DNA of 64,000 nucleotides from Wocania arenilitoris (GTDB lineage Bacteria > Bacteroidota > Bacteroidia > Flavobacteriales > Flavobacteriaceae): positions 88,888 to 152,887 of the forward strand of contig NZ_JAKKDU010000009.1 in NCBI RefSeq assembly GCF_021728535.1. The letters are read 5' to 3'. Positions 34,701 to 44,130 of this stretch are shown here, one piece after another (positions within the stretch are counted from its first letter, which is position 1; every line of letters starts with the position of its first letter). The notes beneath the pieces were generated by a model. The model did not search any database, was not told the DNA's origin, and saw only the letters and a program-made list of their open reading frames with translations. Position numbers and translations under genes: made by a program.

Positions 34701-35195
34701 ATGCGTTCTATTTTTAATAAAAAACAATTAATACTTCTTTCATTTATAATAGCTGCTGCTTTGTTTCGTTTATTTCCACATTTACCAAACGTAACTCCAA
34801 TTACTGCAATGGCTTTGTTTTCTGGGGCCTATTTTACAAATAAAGCATATGCCTATATTTTACCATTGTTAGCTATGTTTTTATCTGATTTATTTCTTGG
34901 TTTTTCTGGTATTACATTATTTGTATACGCCGCCTTTGTTTTAGTAAGCTACATTGGTTTTAAGTCTAAAAAAATGTCAATAAAAAACATATTATTAAGT
35001 AGCATTAGCTTTTTTATAATAACTAATTTTGGTGTTTGGCTATTAGGATACCCTAAAACTTTAACGGGTTTAGCGGAATGCTACACTTTAGCTATACCAT
35101 TTTTTAGAAACTCTTTAATTGGCGATTTCTTTTTTGCTGGAGTTTTATATTTTGGGTTTGAATTTGTTTCTAAAAAGTATTTAAAAGTTGCTTAA
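34701..35195 (+). CDS. DUF6580 membrane protein, candidate substrate-specific (S) component or vitamin permease
   Basis: A 164-residue integral membrane protein with about five hydrophobic segments (residues 10-25, 35-75, 78-90, 98-115, 138-155). FRLFPHLPNVTPITAMALFSGAYF near the N-terminus is the hallmark of the DUF6580 family, whose size and helix count resemble ECF-transporter S components. Its position back to back with a riboswitch-controlled btuB suggests a role in corrinoid movement across the inner membrane, but this is inference from context. No ECF ATPase or T component is in the window. Confidence 0.75.
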   Translation: MRSIFNKKQLILLSFIIAAALFRLFPHLPNVTPITAMALFSGAYFTNKAYAYILPLLAMFLSDLFLGFSGITLFVYAAFVLVSYIGFKSKKMSIKNILLSSISFFIITNFGVWLLGYPKTLTGLAECYTLAIPFFRNSLIGDFFFAGVLYFGFEFVSKKYLKVA

Positions 35196-35406
35196 ATCTC
35201 TTTAGTTCAAGGCCTTTATCAAAATTTAATTCTTAAAGCATACCTGTTTAATGATGTGTTTTGCATAATATCTTAGCAAAAAGAGCTATATTTACGTAGC
35301 TAAAAATCAGTTTTTTACCCCTATCCTCAAGTCTTTTTTTGATTTTCTTTACCATTTAATAGGCTTAATCTTAAAAAAGTTATCTATAACCAACAATATT
35401 TTAATC

Positions 35407-37137
35407 ATGAAAACGAAATTAAGTATTGCCCTTTCTGTAGTTATTATAGCCATTTTAGCATTTTTTGTATTCACTAATTCTAATAATAAAAAATTAGAAA
35501 AGCCTCCTAAATTAGTTGTTAGTAAAATTATGTGTACACCAGCAACCTTTTTGCTTGAAGACATTGATACAACAAAGCAAATATCTCCTCTTTTTGAAAA
35601 CTTAGGCAGTTTAACTTATAAAATTAGTACAGATAATGAAAAAGCACAACAATTTTTTAATCAAGGGTTACGATTAACTTATGCATTTAATCATGCTGAA
35701 GCACATCGTTCTTTTTTAGAAGCTTCAAGATTAGACCCAAATGCTGCTATGGCTTATTGGGGTCAAGCATACGCTCTTGGCCCAAATATAAATGACCCAT
35801 TACCTGACGATCAAAGAAAAGAGAAATACAATGAAGCTATTGCCAAGGCAAAAAAACATATTTCTAAGGCTACACTAAAAGAGCAAGCATTAATAAATGC
35901 ACTGACTTACAGATATTCAACCAATCTATCAAAAGGGACTGACACACTAAATTTAGATTATATGCATAGTATGGAAAAAGTAGTAAAAAAATTTCCAGAT
36001 GATGCTAATATTCAAACGCTTTATGCGGCTTCAGTTATGAATACGACACCATGGAATTACTGGGATGAAGATGGAAATCCAGAACCAAATATTAAGGAAG
36101 CCAAAGCAGCACTTGAAAAAGCTATGAAAATAGATCCTAATAATCCGGGAGCACATCATTACTACATTCATATGGTAGAACTTCCTAAACCAGATTTAGG
36201 AGTCCCTTCGGCAGATAAACTTGGTGAGTTAATGCCTGCTGCTGGTCATTTAGTACACATGCCATCTCATATCTATATTAGAGTTGGCAGATATAAAGAT
36301 GCCGTAACAGCAAACCAAAAAGCCATTTTAGCCGATGAAGATTATATTTCACAGTGCTATGCACAAGGTATGTATCCATTAGGTTATTATCCACATAACA
36401 TTCATTTCTTATGGTCTGCTTCAAGCTTACTTGGTGCTAGTGATATAGCTATTGATGCAGCAAAAAAAACTGCTGAAAAAGTTCCTGTTGGTGAAATGGA
36501 AGAACTTCATTTTTTACAAAATTTTGCAGCAACGCCACTTTTAGCTTATACGCGTTTCGGAAAATGGAATGATATTTTAACATACCCTAAACCAAATGAT
36601 AGTATAAAGCATTTAAAACTCATTTGGCATTATTCCAGAGGCATTGCTTTTATCAAAAAAAATAATCTAAAAGAAGCTGACGAAGAATTAGAAGCTATCA
36701 AAAGTTACGTTAAAGACACCGATATGGAAACTATTATGGCAACTGGATTTGACTCTGGGACAACGATTGCAGAATTAGCTTACGAAATAGTTTCTGGTGA
36801 AATAGCTGCCGCAAAAGGCGATCTTAACTCAGCAATTAATCATCTTAAAAAAGCCGTTAAAATTGAAGATGACTTAACATACAACGAACCTTCTGCGTGG
36901 CATATCCCGCCAAGGCAAAACCTGGGAGCTCTTTTAATGAAAGCTAATAAGTATGAAAGTGCTGAAAATGTTTACAGAGAAGATTTAAAAGTACTTAGGC
37001 AAAACGGATGGTCTTTAATTGGGCTTTATAATGCTTTAAAAGCTCAAAATAGACTTGATGAAGCAGCTAAAATAAAACAGGAGTTTGATATGGCTTGGAA
37101 AGATGCCGACATTGATATAAACAACTCTGTTTTATAA
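35407..37137 (+). CDS. Membrane-anchored TPR repeat protein
   Basis: A 576-residue protein with one N-terminal hydrophobic segment (about 7-23, followed by NSNNKKLEK), so it is anchored in or exported across the inner membrane. TPR units are visible at about 80-125 (AQQFFNQGLRLTYAFNHAEAHRSFLEASRLDP), 220-250 (AKAALEKAMKIDPNNPGAHHYYIH), 285-315, and 455-560 (LNSAINHLKKAVKIEDDL, YESAENVYREDLKVL, LDEAAKIKQEF). Histidine-rich stretches (HHYYIHMVE, HLVHMPSHIYIR) recur in this family. No enzyme domain is recognised. It is a single gene flanked by AT-rich gaps. Confidence 0.75.
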   Translation: MKTKLSIALSVVIIAILAFFVFTNSNNKKLEKPPKLVVSKIMCTPATFLLEDIDTTKQISPLFENLGSLTYKISTDNEKAQQFFNQGLRLTYAFNHAEAHRSFLEASRLDPNAAMAYWGQAYALGPNINDPLPDDQRKEKYNEAIAKAKKHISKATLKEQALINALTYRYSTNLSKGTDTLNLDYMHSMEKVVKKFPDDANIQTLYAASVMNTTPWNYWDEDGNPEPNIKEAKAALEKAMKIDPNNPGAHHYYIHMVELPKPDLGVPSADKLGELMPAAGHLVHMPSHIYIRVGRYKDAVTANQKAILADEDYISQCYAQGMYPLGYYPHNIHFLWSASSLLGASDIAIDAAKKTAEKVPVGEMEELHFLQNFAATPLLAYTRFGKWNDILTYPKPNDSIKHLKLIWHYSRGIAFIKKNNLKEADEELEAIKSYVKDTDMETIMATGFDSGTTIAELAYEIVSGEIAAAKGDLNSAINHLKKAVKIEDDLTYNEPSAWHIPPRQNLGALLMKANKYESAENVYREDLKVLRQNGWSLIGLYNALKAQNRLDEAAKIKQEFDMAWKDADIDINNSVL

Positions 37138-37204
37138 TTCACTTCTCATTTACTTATTAAAAAATCTTCCTGATAATCTATTCAATCATTAGGAGGAAAT
37201 CTTT

Positions 37205-37212
37205 TATATTTG
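37205..37212 (+). promoter_or_regulatory. Probable -7 element (TATATTTG) of rmuC
   Basis: Fits TAnnTTTG, 20 bp before the rmuC ATG; no TTG at the proper spacing upstream. Confidence 0.4.
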
Positions 37213-37232
37213 ATAAAAATCCAATTATCTAA

Positions 37233-38600
37233 ATGAACGATAACTTTATTTTAATTCTAGCCATATTAATTTCTGCTGGCATTGGTGGTTATTTAGGCCT
37301 TCTTTTTACAAAACTTAAAAGTAAAAGCGAACAAAGTACACTTAAAGAACGCCAAAATCAAATGCAGTTAACAATTGAAGAATTAAAACAGAATTTGGTT
37401 AAAATTGAAAATGAACGCGAAGACATACGTAAAGAAAAAGACTTTTTAAATGCTGAGTTAGCAAAAAAAAATACGGAATACGAAAATCTGCACCAGCAAA
37501 ATATAAAACGTGATGCCGAATTAGAAGAACGACAAGAGCAATTGCGAAAGGATTTTAAGCTTCTAGCCAACGAGATTTTTGAAGAAAAATCTAATACTTT
37601 TAAAAAAGAAAGTAAGGAAAACATAGAAAACATATTGAATCCTTTAAAAGAAAAAATTCAAGTTTTTGAAAAGAAGGTTGAAGATTCAAATATGAAGAAC
37701 TTTGGTTTACATGAATCATTAAAAACTCAACTCGGAAGTTTAAAGGATTTAAACCTCCAAATGACAAAAGAGGCTACAAATTTGACTAAAGCTTTAAAAG
37801 GTGACAATAAAACTCAAGGAAATTGGGGCGAGTTAGTTTTAGAACGTGTTTTAGAAAAGTCTGGTTTAGAAAAAGATAGAGAATACTTTGTTCAACACAG
37901 CTTGATTAATGATCAGGGTAAAAGAGTCCTACCAGATGTTATAATAAATTTACCTCAAGGTAAAAAAATGATAATCGATTCTAAAGTATCATTAGTTGCA
38001 TATGAACAATATGCAAATTCTGAAGACAAAGAATTAAAAAAGAAGTTTCTAACACAACATATAAATTCCATTAAAAGCCATATCAATGACTTAAGTGCAA
38101 AAAAATATGAAGATTTATATAAAATAGAATCTCCAGATTTTGTATTAATGTTTATTCCTATCGAACCTGCTTTATATTTAGCCCAAAATGAAGATAAGAA
38201 TTTCTTTCATACAGCATTTAGTAAAAACATATTGCTTGTTAGTCCTACAACTTTATTGTCAACTCTAAGAACTATTGACACCATTTGGAGTAACGAAAAA
38301 CAACAAGAGAATGCTAAAGACATAGCAAAGCATGCGACTTCCTTATATGGGAAATTTAAAAACCTTTTAGATGATTTAGAAACTGTGGGAAATAGGATTA
38401 ATTCAACTAGCACTGCTTATCAAAATGCAATGAAAAAACTTACCGGAAATCAAAACTTAATCAAAGATATTGACAAGTTGGAGAAATTAGGAATTAGTCC
38501 TAAAGAAAAGATTAGTCAAAAATGGAAGGATAAAGCAAGTATTGATGATGATAATTCACTCCCAGAAGCTATTATAAAACGTGCAGAAGAAGACGAATAA
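37233..38600 (+). CDS. rmuC: DNA recombination protein RmuC
   Basis: A 455-residue protein thought to limit inversions at short repeats. N-terminal membrane segment about 4-24 (FILILAILISAGIGGYLGLLF); long coiled coil about 28-135, rich in Lys/Glu/Gln; RmuC nuclease-like domain about 180-400 with GNWGELVLERVLEKSGL, LPDVIINLPQGKKMIIDSKVSL, and FVLMFIPIEPALYLA, the PD-(D/E)XK-like core. The length is normal. The thioesterase gene starts 9 bp downstream, suggesting co-transcription. Confidence 0.93.
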   Translation: MNDNFILILAILISAGIGGYLGLLFTKLKSKSEQSTLKERQNQMQLTIEELKQNLVKIENEREDIRKEKDFLNAELAKKNTEYENLHQQNIKRDAELEERQEQLRKDFKLLANEIFEEKSNTFKKESKENIENILNPLKEKIQVFEKKVEDSNMKNFGLHESLKTQLGSLKDLNLQMTKEATNLTKALKGDNKTQGNWGELVLERVLEKSGLEKDREYFVQHSLINDQGKRVLPDVIINLPQGKKMIIDSKVSLVAYEQYANSEDKELKKKFLTQHINSIKSHINDLSAKKYEDLYKIESPDFVLMFIPIEPALYLAQNEDKNFFHTAFSKNILLVSPTTLLSTLRTIDTIWSNEKQQENAKDIAKHATSLYGKFKNLLDDLETVGNRINSTSTAYQNAMKKLTGNQNLIKDIDKLEKLGISPKEKISQKWKDKASIDDDNSLPEAIIKRAEEDE

Positions 38601-38609
38601 AATTAAATT

Positions 38610-39146
38610 ATGTTTAAAAAAATAAAAGATTCTCAAATTACAATTTCTGAGCTCATGTTGCCTTCTCACTCTAATTTTAGTGGTAAAATTCATGGAGGGC
38701 ATATTTTAAATTTAATGGATCAAATTGCTTTTGCTTGTGCGTCAAAACACTCTAATAACTATTGTGTAACAGCATCTGTTAATCGTGTTGATTTTTTAAA
38801 CTCAATTGATGTTGGAGAGTTGGTTACATTAAAAGCCTCAGTTAATTATACTGGAAAAACTTCGATGGTAATAGGATTACGTGTTGAATCAGAAAATATT
38901 CAAACTGGAGAAATTAAACATTGTAATTCGTCCTATTTTACGATGGTTGCCAAAGATAACAATGGAAAAAATGTAAAAGTCCCTGGCTTAATTTTAGATT
39001 CAGAACAAAGTGTACGCCGATTTGCAAGGAGCATAGCTAGACAACAGCAAGCAAAAAAACGTTCTAACAAATTTAAATCTTCAGAGTTTATAATTGATGA
39101 GCATTTAGAAATAATTAAAACTCAGAATGCTAAAATAGAGTTATAA
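38610..39146 (+). CDS. Acyl-CoA thioesterase (hotdog fold, YciA/BFIT type)
   Basis: A 178-residue cytoplasmic hotdog-fold enzyme that hydrolyses acyl-CoA. SNFSGKIHGGHILNLMDQIAFACASKHS at about 20-48 is the family active-site helix (Asn/Asp on the helix, HGG before it), followed by VTASVNRVDF and VGELVTLKASVNYTGKTSMVIGL. The C-terminal 45 residues are basic and helical. It is convergent with carB, 10 bp apart at the 3' ends. Confidence 0.88.
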   Translation: MFKKIKDSQITISELMLPSHSNFSGKIHGGHILNLMDQIAFACASKHSNNYCVTASVNRVDFLNSIDVGELVTLKASVNYTGKTSMVIGLRVESENIQTGEIKHCNSSYFTMVAKDNNGKNVKVPGLILDSEQSVRRFARSIARQQQAKKRSNKFKSSEFIIDEHLEIIKTQNAKIEL

Positions 39147-39156
39147 AAAAATTTTA

Positions 39157-42012
39157 TTATTTACTCAAATACATCTTCCTTCTTGAGTATAAGTCGTAAA
39201 ATTCATCATCTTTTAAGCTATCAATAAACAAGATACTTTCTCCTGTACTTTTCATTTCTGGCCCTAGTCTCTTATCAACATTTGGGAATTTATTAAAAGA
39301 GAAAACAGGTTGCTTAATAGCATAACCATCTAACTGAGGATTGAAATTAAAATCTGTTACCTTTTTCTCTCCAAGCATAACTTTTGTTGCATAATTAACA
39401 TAAGGCTCCTTATAGGCTTTTGCAATAAAAGGTACCGTTCTAGAAGCTCTAGGGTTTGCTTCAATAATATAAACCACATCATTCTTAATAGCAAACTGAA
39501 TGTTAATTAATCCAACAGTATTTAATGCCCTAGCGATAGTATGCGTATGATCTATTATTTGTTGCATTACTAAATCGCCTAAATTAAAAGCAGGCAATGT
39601 AGCATTTGAATCTCCCGAATGCACACCACATGGCTCGATATGCTCCATAATGCCTATGATATAAACATTTCCATCGGCATCACAAATAGCATCGGCTTCT
39701 GCTTCAATAGCACCATCTAAATAATGGTCTAATAAGAGTTTATTATTTGGAATTTTACGCAATAAATCAACAACATGTTCAACTAATTCTTCTTTGTTTA
39801 TTACAATTTTCATCCCTTGACCTCCTAAAACGTAAGACGGTCTTACTAAAATTGGAAAATCTAATTCATCGGCTAAAGCCAAAGCTTCATCAGCATTTTC
39901 TGCAACTCCAAATTCTGGATAAGGTATGTTATTTTCTTTTAAAAGTTTTGAAAAACTTCCTCTGTCTTCAGCTAAATCAAGAGATTCAAAACTAGTTCCA
40001 ATAATTTTAATTCCGTATTTGGTTAACTTCTCTGCTAATTTTAAAGCCGTTTGCCCTCCTAATTGTACAATAACACCTTCTGGTTTTTCATGTCGAATAA
40101 TATCGTAAATATGTTCCCAAAAAACAGGTTCGAAATATAATTTATCAGCCGTATCAAAATCGGTTGAAACCGTTTCTGGGTTACAATTAATCATAATAGT
40201 TTCGTAACCACATTCAGCTGCTGCTAAAACACCATGAACACAGCAGTAATCAAACTCAATACCTTGACCTATTCTATTTGGACCAGAACCTAATACTACA
40301 ATTTTCTTTTTATCTGAAACTATACTTTCGTTATGAACATATTGCTCTCCAGAAGCTGTCTCTACAACATTCTCGAACGTAGAATAATAATAAGGTGTTT
40401 TTGCAGTAAATTCAGCAGCACATGTATCTACTAGTTTATACACACGCTGAATATTCATTTCTTCTCGCTTATTGTAAACCTGACTCTCTAAACAACCTAG
40501 CATATGAGCAATCTGACGATCACCATAACCTTTTTGTTTAGCCTCAAGCAGTAAATCTTTATCTAAGGTATCTATTGTATAATTAGAAATTTCTTTCTGC
40601 AATTGGAATAGTTCTTCGTATTGTTTTAAATACCACATATCAATTTTAGTGATATCGTATATCTGACTCAGAGGAATTCCCATTTCAATAGCATCATAAA
40701 TCGCAAATACACGATCCCAAGATGCATTAGTAAGTTTTTCTATAATTTGATTGTAATCATTATATCCTTTTCCGTCTGCTCCAAGCCCATTTCTTTTTAT
40801 TTCTAAAGATTGAGTTGCTTTGTGTAGTGCCTCTTGAAATGAACGCCCAATTCCCATAACTTCTCCTACAGCTTTCATTTGCAAACCTAGAGTTCTGTCT
40901 GAACCTTCAAATTTATCGAAGTTCCAACGTGGTATTTTAACAATAACGTAATCTAAAGTTGGCTCAAATAACGCTGAAGTAGATTTTGTTATCTGATTGT
41001 CTAACTCATCTAAAGTATAACCAATAGCCAGTTTTGTTGCGATTTTAGCAATTGGATAACCTGTTGCTTTACTTGCTAATGCAGAAGATCGAGATACTCG
41101 TGGGTTAATTTCGATAGCAATAATATCTTCTTTCTCATCTGGACTTACAGCAAATTGCACATTACAACCACCTTCAAAATCACCAATACTGCGCATCATT
41201 TTAATGGCCATATCACGCATTTTCTGGTAGGTTCTATCGCTTAATGTCATTGCTGGAGCTACTGTAATAGAATCTCCTGTATGAATTCCCATAGGATCCA
41301 TGTTTTCAATAGAACAGATAATTACAACGTTATCATTTCTATCTCGAAGCAATTCTAATTCGTATTCTTTCCAACCCATCATAGCTTTATCAATCATGAC
41401 TTCGTGAATTGGAGAAACTTCTAATCCGCGACGTAATAATTTATCAAAATCTTCCTCTTCATAAACAATTGCCGCTCCTGCTCCACCTAAAGTAAATGAC
41501 GAACGAATACATAAAGGAAAACCAAACTCTTGAGCAATTTCTTTTCCTTTTAAGAATGATGTTGCTGTAGCTTGTGGTGCCATGTCAACCCCTATTTTAC
41601 CCATTAACTCTCTAAACTGCTCTCTATCTTCAGTTATATTTATAGCATTAATATCAACACCTATTAACTCTACTCCAAAATCTTCCCAAATGCCTTTTTC
41701 ATCTGCTTCAATACATAAGTTTAATGCTGTTTGTCCGCCCATAGTTGGTAAAACAGCATCAATATGTGGGTGTTCTTTTAAAATCTTAATAATAGATTTT
41801 GTTGTTAAAGGCAACAAGTAAACGTGATCTGCCATAGAAGGATCAGTCATAATAGTTGCTGGATTAGAGTTTATAAGAATCGTTTCTATTCCATCTTCCT
41901 TGAGTGATCTTAAAGATTGAGATCCAGAATAATCAAACTCGCACGCTTGACCAATAACTATAGGTCCTGATCCAATAATTAAAATAGACTTTAGTTTTTC
42001 GTTTTTTGGCAT
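39157..42012 (-). CDS. carB: Carbamoyl-phosphate synthase large subunit lacking the C-terminal MGS domain
   Basis: ATP-grasp synthase making carbamoyl phosphate for pyrimidines and arginine. Two homologous ATP-grasp halves are seen: residues about 1-400 (IGSGPIVIGQACEFDYSGSQ, SFTLGGAGAAIVYEE, EINPRVSRSSALASKATGYPIA) and about 555-930 (LGSGPNRIGQGIEFDYCCVH, RPSYVLGGQGMKIV, EANPRASRTVPFIAKAY), with the oligomerisation region between. At 951 residues it ends with LFIDSLKDDEFYDLYSRRKM, right after the second ATP-grasp half. The E. coli enzyme has about 120 further residues that form the MGS-like allosteric domain; they are absent here, so UMP/ornithine-type control through that domain is not expected. 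The small subunit gene carA is not in the window. Confidence 0.96.
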   Translation of the reverse strand: MPKNEKLKSILIIGSGPIVIGQACEFDYSGSQSLRSLKEDGIETILINSNPATIMTDPSMADHVYLLPLTTKSIIKILKEHPHIDAVLPTMGGQTALNLCIEADEKGIWEDFGVELIGVDINAINITEDREQFRELMGKIGVDMAPQATATSFLKGKEIAQEFGFPLCIRSSFTLGGAGAAIVYEEEDFDKLLRRGLEVSPIHEVMIDKAMMGWKEYELELLRDRNDNVVIICSIENMDPMGIHTGDSITVAPAMTLSDRTYQKMRDMAIKMMRSIGDFEGGCNVQFAVSPDEKEDIIAIEINPRVSRSSALASKATGYPIAKIATKLAIGYTLDELDNQITKSTSALFEPTLDYVIVKIPRWNFDKFEGSDRTLGLQMKAVGEVMGIGRSFQEALHKATQSLEIKRNGLGADGKGYNDYNQIIEKLTNASWDRVFAIYDAIEMGIPLSQIYDITKIDMWYLKQYEELFQLQKEISNYTIDTLDKDLLLEAKQKGYGDRQIAHMLGCLESQVYNKREEMNIQRVYKLVDTCAAEFTAKTPYYYSTFENVVETASGEQYVHNESIVSDKKKIVVLGSGPNRIGQGIEFDYCCVHGVLAAAECGYETIMINCNPETVSTDFDTADKLYFEPVFWEHIYDIIRHEKPEGVIVQLGGQTALKLAEKLTKYGIKIIGTSFESLDLAEDRGSFSKLLKENNIPYPEFGVAENADEALALADELDFPILVRPSYVLGGQGMKIVINKEELVEHVVDLLRKIPNNKLLLDHYLDGAIEAEADAICDADGNVYIIGIMEHIEPCGVHSGDSNATLPAFNLGDLVMQQIIDHTHTIARALNTVGLINIQFAIKNDVVYIIEANPRASRTVPFIAKAYKEPYVNYATKVMLGEKKVTDFNFNPQLDGYAIKQPVFSFNKFPNVDKRLGPEMKSTGESILFIDSLKDDEFYDLYSRRKMYLSK

Positions 42013-42070
42013 TTTCTTTTGGTTATATGTTGTATTTTAATTCGTTACAAAAATAATAATCAGTAGATAT

Positions 42071-42102
42071 AAAAAAAGGCGTTACACTTAAGTAACACCT
42101 TT
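42071..42102 (-). terminator. Intrinsic terminator of rpmH
   Basis: On the minus strand AAAGGTGTTAC (42102-42092) pairs with GTAACGCCTTT (42085-42075), one T-G wobble, followed by a run of Ts to 42071. Confidence 0.8.
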
Positions 42103-42125
42103 AAATTATCAACAATTGTTAATCA

Positions 42126-42287
42126 TTATTTCTTATGTCTAGTTTCAGATGACACAGATAATTTTTTTCTTCCCTTAGCTCTTCTACGTGCTAATACTTT
42201 TCTACCATTAGCAGATGCCATTCTTTCTCTGAAACCATGCTTGTTTCTTCTCTTTCTTTTAGAAGGCTGAAATGTTCTTTTACTCAT
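42126..42287 (-). CDS. rpmH: 50S ribosomal protein L34
   Basis: A 53-residue, highly basic protein of the large ribosomal subunit. The translation starts [20 protein letters not shown] and continues [20 protein letters not shown], the near-invariant L34 core, then a short [13 protein letters not shown] tail that is longer than in E. coli but usual for Bacteroidota. It has its own promoter (42349-42378) and terminator. It is not next to rnpA or dnaA, unlike the classic origin-proximal arrangement. Confidence 0.96.
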   Translation of the reverse strand: MSKRTFQPSKRKRRNKHGFRERMASANGRKVLARRRAKGRKKLSVSSETRHKK

Positions 42288-42348
42288 TATCTTATATCTT
42301 TAAAATCTGAAATGCAATTTTTAATTTTTGGGTTTCCAAAACCGAGGG

Positions 42349-42378
42349 CAAATATACAAAGCCTTTATTACTTTGCAA
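42349..42378 (-). promoter_or_regulatory. Bacteroidota-type promoter of rpmH
   Basis: On the minus strand TTG (42378-42376), 19 nt, then TATATTTG (42356-42349). Both elements and their spacing match the -33/-7 consensus of the primary sigma factor in this phylum. The start codon is 61 bp downstream. Confidence 0.75.
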
Positions 42379-42585
42379 ACCATTTTTAAAAAAATATTTT
42401 TAATTTGTTTTTTTAAGAACTGAAGTTGCTCTACACCTTAATTTATTTGGGGTAACCAATACTTTTTGCTAAATACCTATGCTTTATTTTTAATAAAAAT
42501 TTAGTTTCTTTGCAGTTGAAAAACGTCAATAAAAAGATTCATTTTTAATATTCAAGTATTTAACTTTATCTCAAATTTACAAATC

Positions 42586-43161
42586 ATGTACAATAAAATT
42601 ATAAAACTAATTATTGCAGCAGGTATTATTGCATATGCTGTTTATCAATTTACCGAAGGTTATATTGGTAATGGTATTATGTTTATACTATTATCATTAA
42701 TTTTTGTTTTCCTATATTTTAAAAACGAATTTATTTTATTGGCTTTTTTAAGATTACGTAAGCAAGATTTTAATGGTGCTAAAAAATGGCTAAATAAAAT
42801 TAAAAACCCTGAGTCTGCATTGGTGAGAAAACAACAAGGGTATTACAATTATTTACATGGTATTATGGTTTCTCAAAGCAATATAAATGAATCAGAAAAG
42901 TTTTTTAAGAAAGCTATTTCGTTGGGATTATCTATGGATCATGATTTAGCTATGGCAAAACTTAATTTAGCTGGTATTGCTTTTTCAAAACGCAGAAAAC
43001 AAGAGGCTCAAAAATTATTGACTGAAGCTACAAAACTAGACAAGCAAGGTATGCTTACAGATCAGATTAAAATGATGAAGCAAAACATGAAACGCTCAGC
43101 AGGACCAAACCAACATTATGGCACTGGAGGATCTTTAAGAGCACAAAAACGCAGAGGCTAA
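42586..43161 (+). CDS. Membrane-anchored TPR-like protein
   Basis: A 191-residue protein with two N-terminal membrane helices (about 5-20 and 27-46) and a cytoplasmic helical-repeat part. TPR-like units: FNGAKKWLNKIKNPESALVRKQ near 66, ESEKFFKKAISLGLSMDHDLAMAKLNLAGIAFSK near 103, EAQKLLTEATKLDK near 145. The C-terminus is basic and Gly-rich. No enzymatic motif. Its stop overlaps the convergent lytic-transglycosylase stop by 4 bp. Confidence 0.75.
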   Translation: MYNKIIKLIIAAGIIAYAVYQFTEGYIGNGIMFILLSLIFVFLYFKNEFILLAFLRLRKQDFNGAKKWLNKIKNPESALVRKQQGYYNYLHGIMVSQSNINESEKFFKKAISLGLSMDHDLAMAKLNLAGIAFSKRRKQEAQKLLTEATKLDKQGMLTDQIKMMKQNMKRSAGPNQHYGTGGSLRAQKRRG

Positions 43162-44090
43162 TCTATAGAAACATTATAATACCCTTCTTTAGGAATATCA
43201 ACCATATATAATTTCCTAGATTTATTGTTAAGATGTGGTTCTCGTAACCATGGGTTATGCAGTTTTAATATTTTATAATTAATGCCAAAATCTTGAGCAA
43301 ACTTAGCGAAATTAGTAACTGCTGTATCAACTTCTACTTTATAAGTTGGAATATTTTCATATAAATCTTTATCTCTAAAATTAAATCCGTACTTCTCTGG
43401 ATTCGATAAAATCTCTTTAAGAGCCACAATTCTAAATAAATAGCGACCCGTTTCTTCACCTAACAATAAATCGTAATAATTATCAACTTTTTGAGCTTTT
43501 AATCGTTTAGACATTCCATAAGTCCCACCATTATAAGCCGCCGCTGCAAGAGTCCAAGAGCCTAAAGATTTTTTAGATTTTAAAAGATACTTACATGCCA
43601 CTTCGGTAGCCTTTTCTAAGTTATAACGCTCATCAACATTGGTGTTTATTTCTAAACCATTTTCTTTACCTGTGCCTTTCATTATTTGCCAAACCCCTCT
43701 AGCACCAGCTGGAGAAACCGCATTGGTTAAACCACTTTCAATAACTGCTAAATATTTAAAATCGTCTGGAACACCATGCTTTTTCAAAATAGGCTCTATT
43801 ATAGGGAAATACTTTTTGGCTCGTTTAAACATTAACAACCCGTTAGATTGCCAGTAGGTATTAACTAGTAACTCTCTATCCATACGCTCTAAAATATCTG
43901 GATTGTTAAGCGGCATGGCTTCACCAGCAAAATTTAAATTATCTGGCACTTGTAGTGCATAAACGTTATAATCGTTAATTAATTTGGTTTCAAAATTTTC
44001 ATCTGTAGGTGCATCTTGTAGGGCATAAATAAATAATCCGCATAAACTTAATAATCCTACAAACGCTAAGGCTTTCTGTATAATCTTCAT
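43158..44090 (-). CDS. Lytic murein transglycosylase (SLT/MltD-type)
   Basis: Periplasmic or membrane-anchored peptidoglycan-cleaving enzyme of 310 residues. N-terminal hydrophobic segment about 7-24; SLT/goose-lysozyme-type catalytic domain about 95-225. The catalytic Glu118 is in AVIESGL; NAVSPAGARGVWQIM, the AAAAYNGG motif near 185 and TGRYLFRIVALKEI complete the family signature. There is no LysM repeat in the remaining C-terminal 70 residues, so it is a short form of the MltD-like architecture. Confidence 0.9.
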   Translation of the reverse strand: MKIIQKALAFVGLLSLCGLFIYALQDAPTDENFETKLINDYNVYALQVPDNLNFAGEAMPLNNPDILERMDRELLVNTYWQSNGLLMFKRAKKYFPIIEPILKKHGVPDDFKYLAVIESGLTNAVSPAGARGVWQIMKGTGKENGLEINTNVDERYNLEKATEVACKYLLKSKKSLGSWTLAAAAYNGGTYGMSKRLKAQKVDNYYDLLLGEETGRYLFRIVALKEILSNPEKYGFNFRDKDLYENIPTYKVEVDTAVTNFAKFAQDFGINYKILKLHNPWLREPHLNNKSRKLYMVDIPKEGYYNVSID

Positions 44091-44130
44091 TTTTAAAAAG
44101 TTTTGGTTAAAGTTAAAAATAATCTTTGTC

